From assembly GCF_023821985.2 (NCBI RefSeq), contig NZ_CP098805.1, positions 5,757,001 through 5,821,000 of the forward strand: a DNA stretch of 64,000 nucleotides. Direction: 5' to 3'. This document shows positions 61,884 through 64,000 of this stretch, piece by piece (the stretch's first letter is position 1; each line of letters opens with the position of its first letter). The notes under the pieces were generated by a model, which was given only the letters and a program-made list of their open reading frames with translations, searched no databases and was not told where the DNA came from. The translations under genes and the position numbers were made by a program. Origin of the DNA: Dyadobacter chenhuakuii. GTDB lineage: Bacteria; Bacteroidota; Bacteroidia; Cytophagales; Spirosomataceae.

Positions 61884-64000
61884 TTAAAGAAGATCGATTT
61901 TTAGGGTTTTTAGGCCGAATGGGTTGATAGTTATCTGGTCTGTTTTTGCGGGTTGGTTGTTTTCCAGCCATTTTTGTTCCTGTATTTTTTTAGATTCTCC
62001 GAGTTTGCTTTGGTCCAGTTTCAATGTAAATGTGGTCGCTGATGCGCTGTTATTTAGTAATGTTATGTAAATACTATTTTTCGAAGTCGACCTTGCCGTA
62101 ATCACGTCAATTGCAGGTTTGCTGGCCACAGCGAATCCTTCCAGGATAACAAGCCTGGCTTTATCGCCATAAACTTTACCTGGTTCGAAGCCATACGTTT
62201 GGTGCGGGCCTACTTTTGGAGCGACGAAGCCTCTTGGGAATTCAATTTTTCCATTGGACCTCAGTGCTACTTCTGAGAGTAAATAATCCGTGATCCAGCC
62301 GATTTGCCACCAGGCGTGGTGGGGGTAAGGCCCCGCACCTTTGTTCATGGCTTGCCAGTAGTAGGATGCGACGCTGGTTTTGCTGTCTACAAATGCGTCG
62401 CGTCCGATGGCGGCGGACCGGGCCATGTCGGCGAAAATTTGCTCGCCGGTTAATTGATACATTCTAACGAAAAGCCCGGCGTGACTGGCCAGCTGAATAG
62501 GGCCAAGGCGTGTTGCCGAACCGAAAATGCCGCCATGTTCGAAGCTCAAACCCGTCTGACTGATTTCCCAGTCTTCCCTACTGTTCCCATTGACTTGCTT
62601 AATCTTCCTATTAGCAATAGGATGCGTATAGATTGAAGCAGTATAGATTTTTGCACAGGTAACTGCCGCATCCTGGTATTTTTTATTTTTGGTCAAATCA
62701 TAAAGATCCAGTAGTGCCTGAGCCGATTGTCCGGTAGCAAAATCGGGTGCATAGCGCGCATCGCCGCACACACCCAGGAACGAGCCGGTTTCAACGGCAT
62801 TTTTTACAAACCAATCCGCACCTTTTTGTGCGGCCTTCAGGTATTTTTCATCTTTCGAAATGCGGTAGGCCACGATCATTCCGTAGAATGTGGGTCTTAC
62901 ATCTTGAATGTCTTTGAATAATTTCTGCTCATTTTTTCGGTCGTAGGCTACGGCCCAGCTGCCGTCTGTGTTTTGCCATTTGAGTAATTTATCAGCTCCT
63001 AAGCGCAATTTTTCCTTCAACTCTGCATTTTGAGGCTCGAACAAAAGCATATTTCCCATGTCCAGTAACACATAATATGTCAGTGCGATAGGTTCCACGA
63101 CTTCACCCCATTCTTCGACGAATTTTTTACTTTTGGCTAAATAATATTGCCCTTCGATCGCTCCTTCAAAGAAGCCTTTATTGGTCTCTTGCTGTACTAA
63201 TTTGAAATTTAATGCAGGTGGCAAAACCTTTTCCTTCAATTCAGGATCGTTGGTTGCATTGGCCAGCATCCACATAGCGCCGTAATCGGCGTTTTTCATG
63301 GCGTCTTTGTTGGAGCCGACCACGCCGCCAAGGTAAGATTGCGCGCCAATCTGCTTGCCTTCGTATTCCTCAATGTTCCAAAGCGACGTTTTCGGATCCG
63401 TGAGATAATGGTGCATTTTTTCAATGCGGTCGGTGAGTGCCTGCTTGCTTTGGCGAAGGCTTAATGTTTCGTGGAATTTGTAAATGTCGTTTGCCGCATG
63501 CTTGATCGCCTGGAACCAGTCGCCGGCAATGAGGCTGTAACGGAATGAGTAGGTAATCTCTTCACCAGCATTTAGTTCTGATTTTGGTTCGCCCAAAACC
63601 GGATAGTATAATGTAGGTGAGAGCTGCGATTTCCGGTTCATATGCGACAGCCCAAGGTGCCAGTCTGTTTGTGAGACTTTGTCGTTTGCCCAGGGATCGC
63701 GCGCGAGTCCCGGATTGGGAATGACCGACAATGTAATGCCGTTTTTAGTGCTGATCAGCGGGCTTAATGTTGTTGCGCAGCGTTCGCGATAAACCACCGG
63801 ACGATCCGGAATTCCGTGTCCATAAGCATAAGCGAGGGCGAAATTACGTTGTATAAAATTACCCTGAAAATAGCCCGGTACAGATGCCCAGGACATTTGG
63901 TTTGTAGTGACAGAAGCCAGGGTGGGTGTTGCCAAGGAAAAATATCCCTTCTTTTTTGGGATAAGCCGCATGGTAACCTGAATGTCCGTGGGATAATTGG
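61884..64000 (-). CDS. Six-hairpin-like secreted protein (glycosidase-like), 5' part missing
   Basis: The frame stays open to the right edge, so the true start lies outside the window; an ATG at 63971 is internal (the codons before it read NYPTDIQVT). About 705 residues are seen. An N-terminal beta region is followed by repeated helical blocks (NADYGAMWMLANATNDPELKEKVLPPALNF, KLLKWQNTDGSWAVAYDRKNEQ, YLKAAQKGADWFVKNAVETGSF, FATGQSAQALLDLYDLTKNKKYQDAA) typical of an (alpha/alpha)6 barrel. GPYPHHAWWQIGWITDYLLSE is aromatic-rich, as in an active-site cleft. It then ends in a small beta domain. This layout suits glycoside hydrolases or lyases of the six-hairpin class, but I cannot name the family. 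Confidence 0.7.
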   Translation of the reverse strand, partial: NYPTDIQVTMRLIPKKKGYFSLATPTLASVTTNQMSWASVPGYFQGNFIQRNFALAYAYGHGIPDRPVVYRERCATTLSPLISTKNGITLSVIPNPGLARDPWANDKVSQTDWHLGLSHMNRKSQLSPTLYYPVLGEPKSELNAGEEITYSFRYSLIAGDWFQAIKHAANDIYKFHETLSLRQSKQALTDRIEKMHHYLTDPKTSLWNIEEYEGKQIGAQSYLGGVVGSNKDAMKNADYGAMWMLANATNDPELKEKVLPPALNFKLVQQETNKGFFEGAIEGQYYLAKSKKFVEEWGEVVEPIALTYYVLLDMGNMLLFEPQNAELKEKLRLGADKLLKWQNTDGSWAVAYDRKNEQKLFKDIQDVRPTFYGMIVAYRISKDEKYLKAAQKGADWFVKNAVETGSFLGVCGDARYAPDFATGQSAQALLDLYDLTKNKKYQDAAVTCAKIYTASIYTHPIANRKIKQVNGNSREDWEISQTGLSFEHGGIFGSATRLGPIQLASHAGLFVRMYQLTGEQIFADMARSAAIGRDAFVDSKTSVASYYWQAMNKGAGPYPHHAWWQIGWITDYLLSEVALRSNGKIEFPRGFVAPKVGPHQTYGFEPGKVYGDKARLVILEGFAVASKPAIDVITARSTSKNSIYITLLNNSASATTFTLKLDQSKLGESKKIQEQKWLENNQPAKTDQITINPFGLKTLKIDLL

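Overview
The window reads as chromosomal DNA of a Bacteroidota bacterium, most likely order Cytophagales and Dyadobacter-like. That placement is inferred from gene content and was not checked by a search. The signs are a SusC/SusD pair, DUF5686 and PorT-type barrels, a GWxTD lipoprotein, mammalian-type acyl-CoA enzymes, Bacteroidota promoters of the form TTG-N19..23-TAnnTTTG, and almost no Shine-Dalgarno sequences. I see no rRNA, tRNA, transposase, prophage or CRISPR.

Layout. 1-14.3 kb is mostly housekeeping: a mobA fragment, a kinase-like orphan, mnmA, rlmB, a GWxTD lipoprotein, a DECR-type dienoyl-CoA reductase, pyrB, a GreA-tail protein, yebC, elaA, a strong candidate for an unannotated structured small RNA (about 8885-9027), a nitroreductase/ABC ATPase pair, a DUF5686 barrel and a SanA-like protein. 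14.4-20.3 kb holds parC (with a C-terminal QLGLF that resembles a sliding-clamp peptide), a Nudix hydrolase, a DUF2442/DUF4160 pair and a COG2509 flavoprotein. 20.3-33 kb holds a Tat TIM-barrel protein, hicAB, gcdH, a sterol-desaturase-like enzyme, a fatty-acyl-type XRE regulator with a ruined HExxH, a PorT barrel, leuS, a GH25 lysozyme with a probably leaderless mRNA, agmatine deiminase and a secreted protein with a Hint-like fold that lacks the processing residues.

34.1-40.6 kb is a SusC-SusD-lipoprotein locus that ends in a Tat-exported aminotransferase and has no glycoside hydrolase. Its roughly 400-nt leader can form competing hairpins. 41.4-45.7 kb holds N-carbamoylputrescine amidase (the partner of agmatine deiminase in putrescine synthesis) and an LPS block of one GT9 and two tandem LpxL-type acyltransferases.

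45.7-54.4 kb is a complete sulfate-to-homocysteine cluster on the minus strand: TauE-like transporter, metZ, cysH, cysD, cysN, sulfite reductase and the siroheme methyltransferase cobA. The transporter carries a piece of a siroheme-synthase Rossmann domain. Its promoter is near-perfect and is followed by a 26-nt palindrome at the expected transcription start.

54.5-64 kb is a carbohydrate-use cluster: a FAD oxidoreductase, a GH2 enzyme, a sodium:solute symporter and a six-hairpin-like protein cut by the window edge. Two tandem-repeat arrays bracket the symporter gene: 14 units of 53-54 bp and 8-9 units of 29 bp. A dispersed 24-bp REP-like element recurs in five intergenic gaps. The strongest undescribed candidates are the small RNA, the susC leader, the degenerate Hint protein, the truncated siroheme/TauE fusion and the ParC clamp-like tail.
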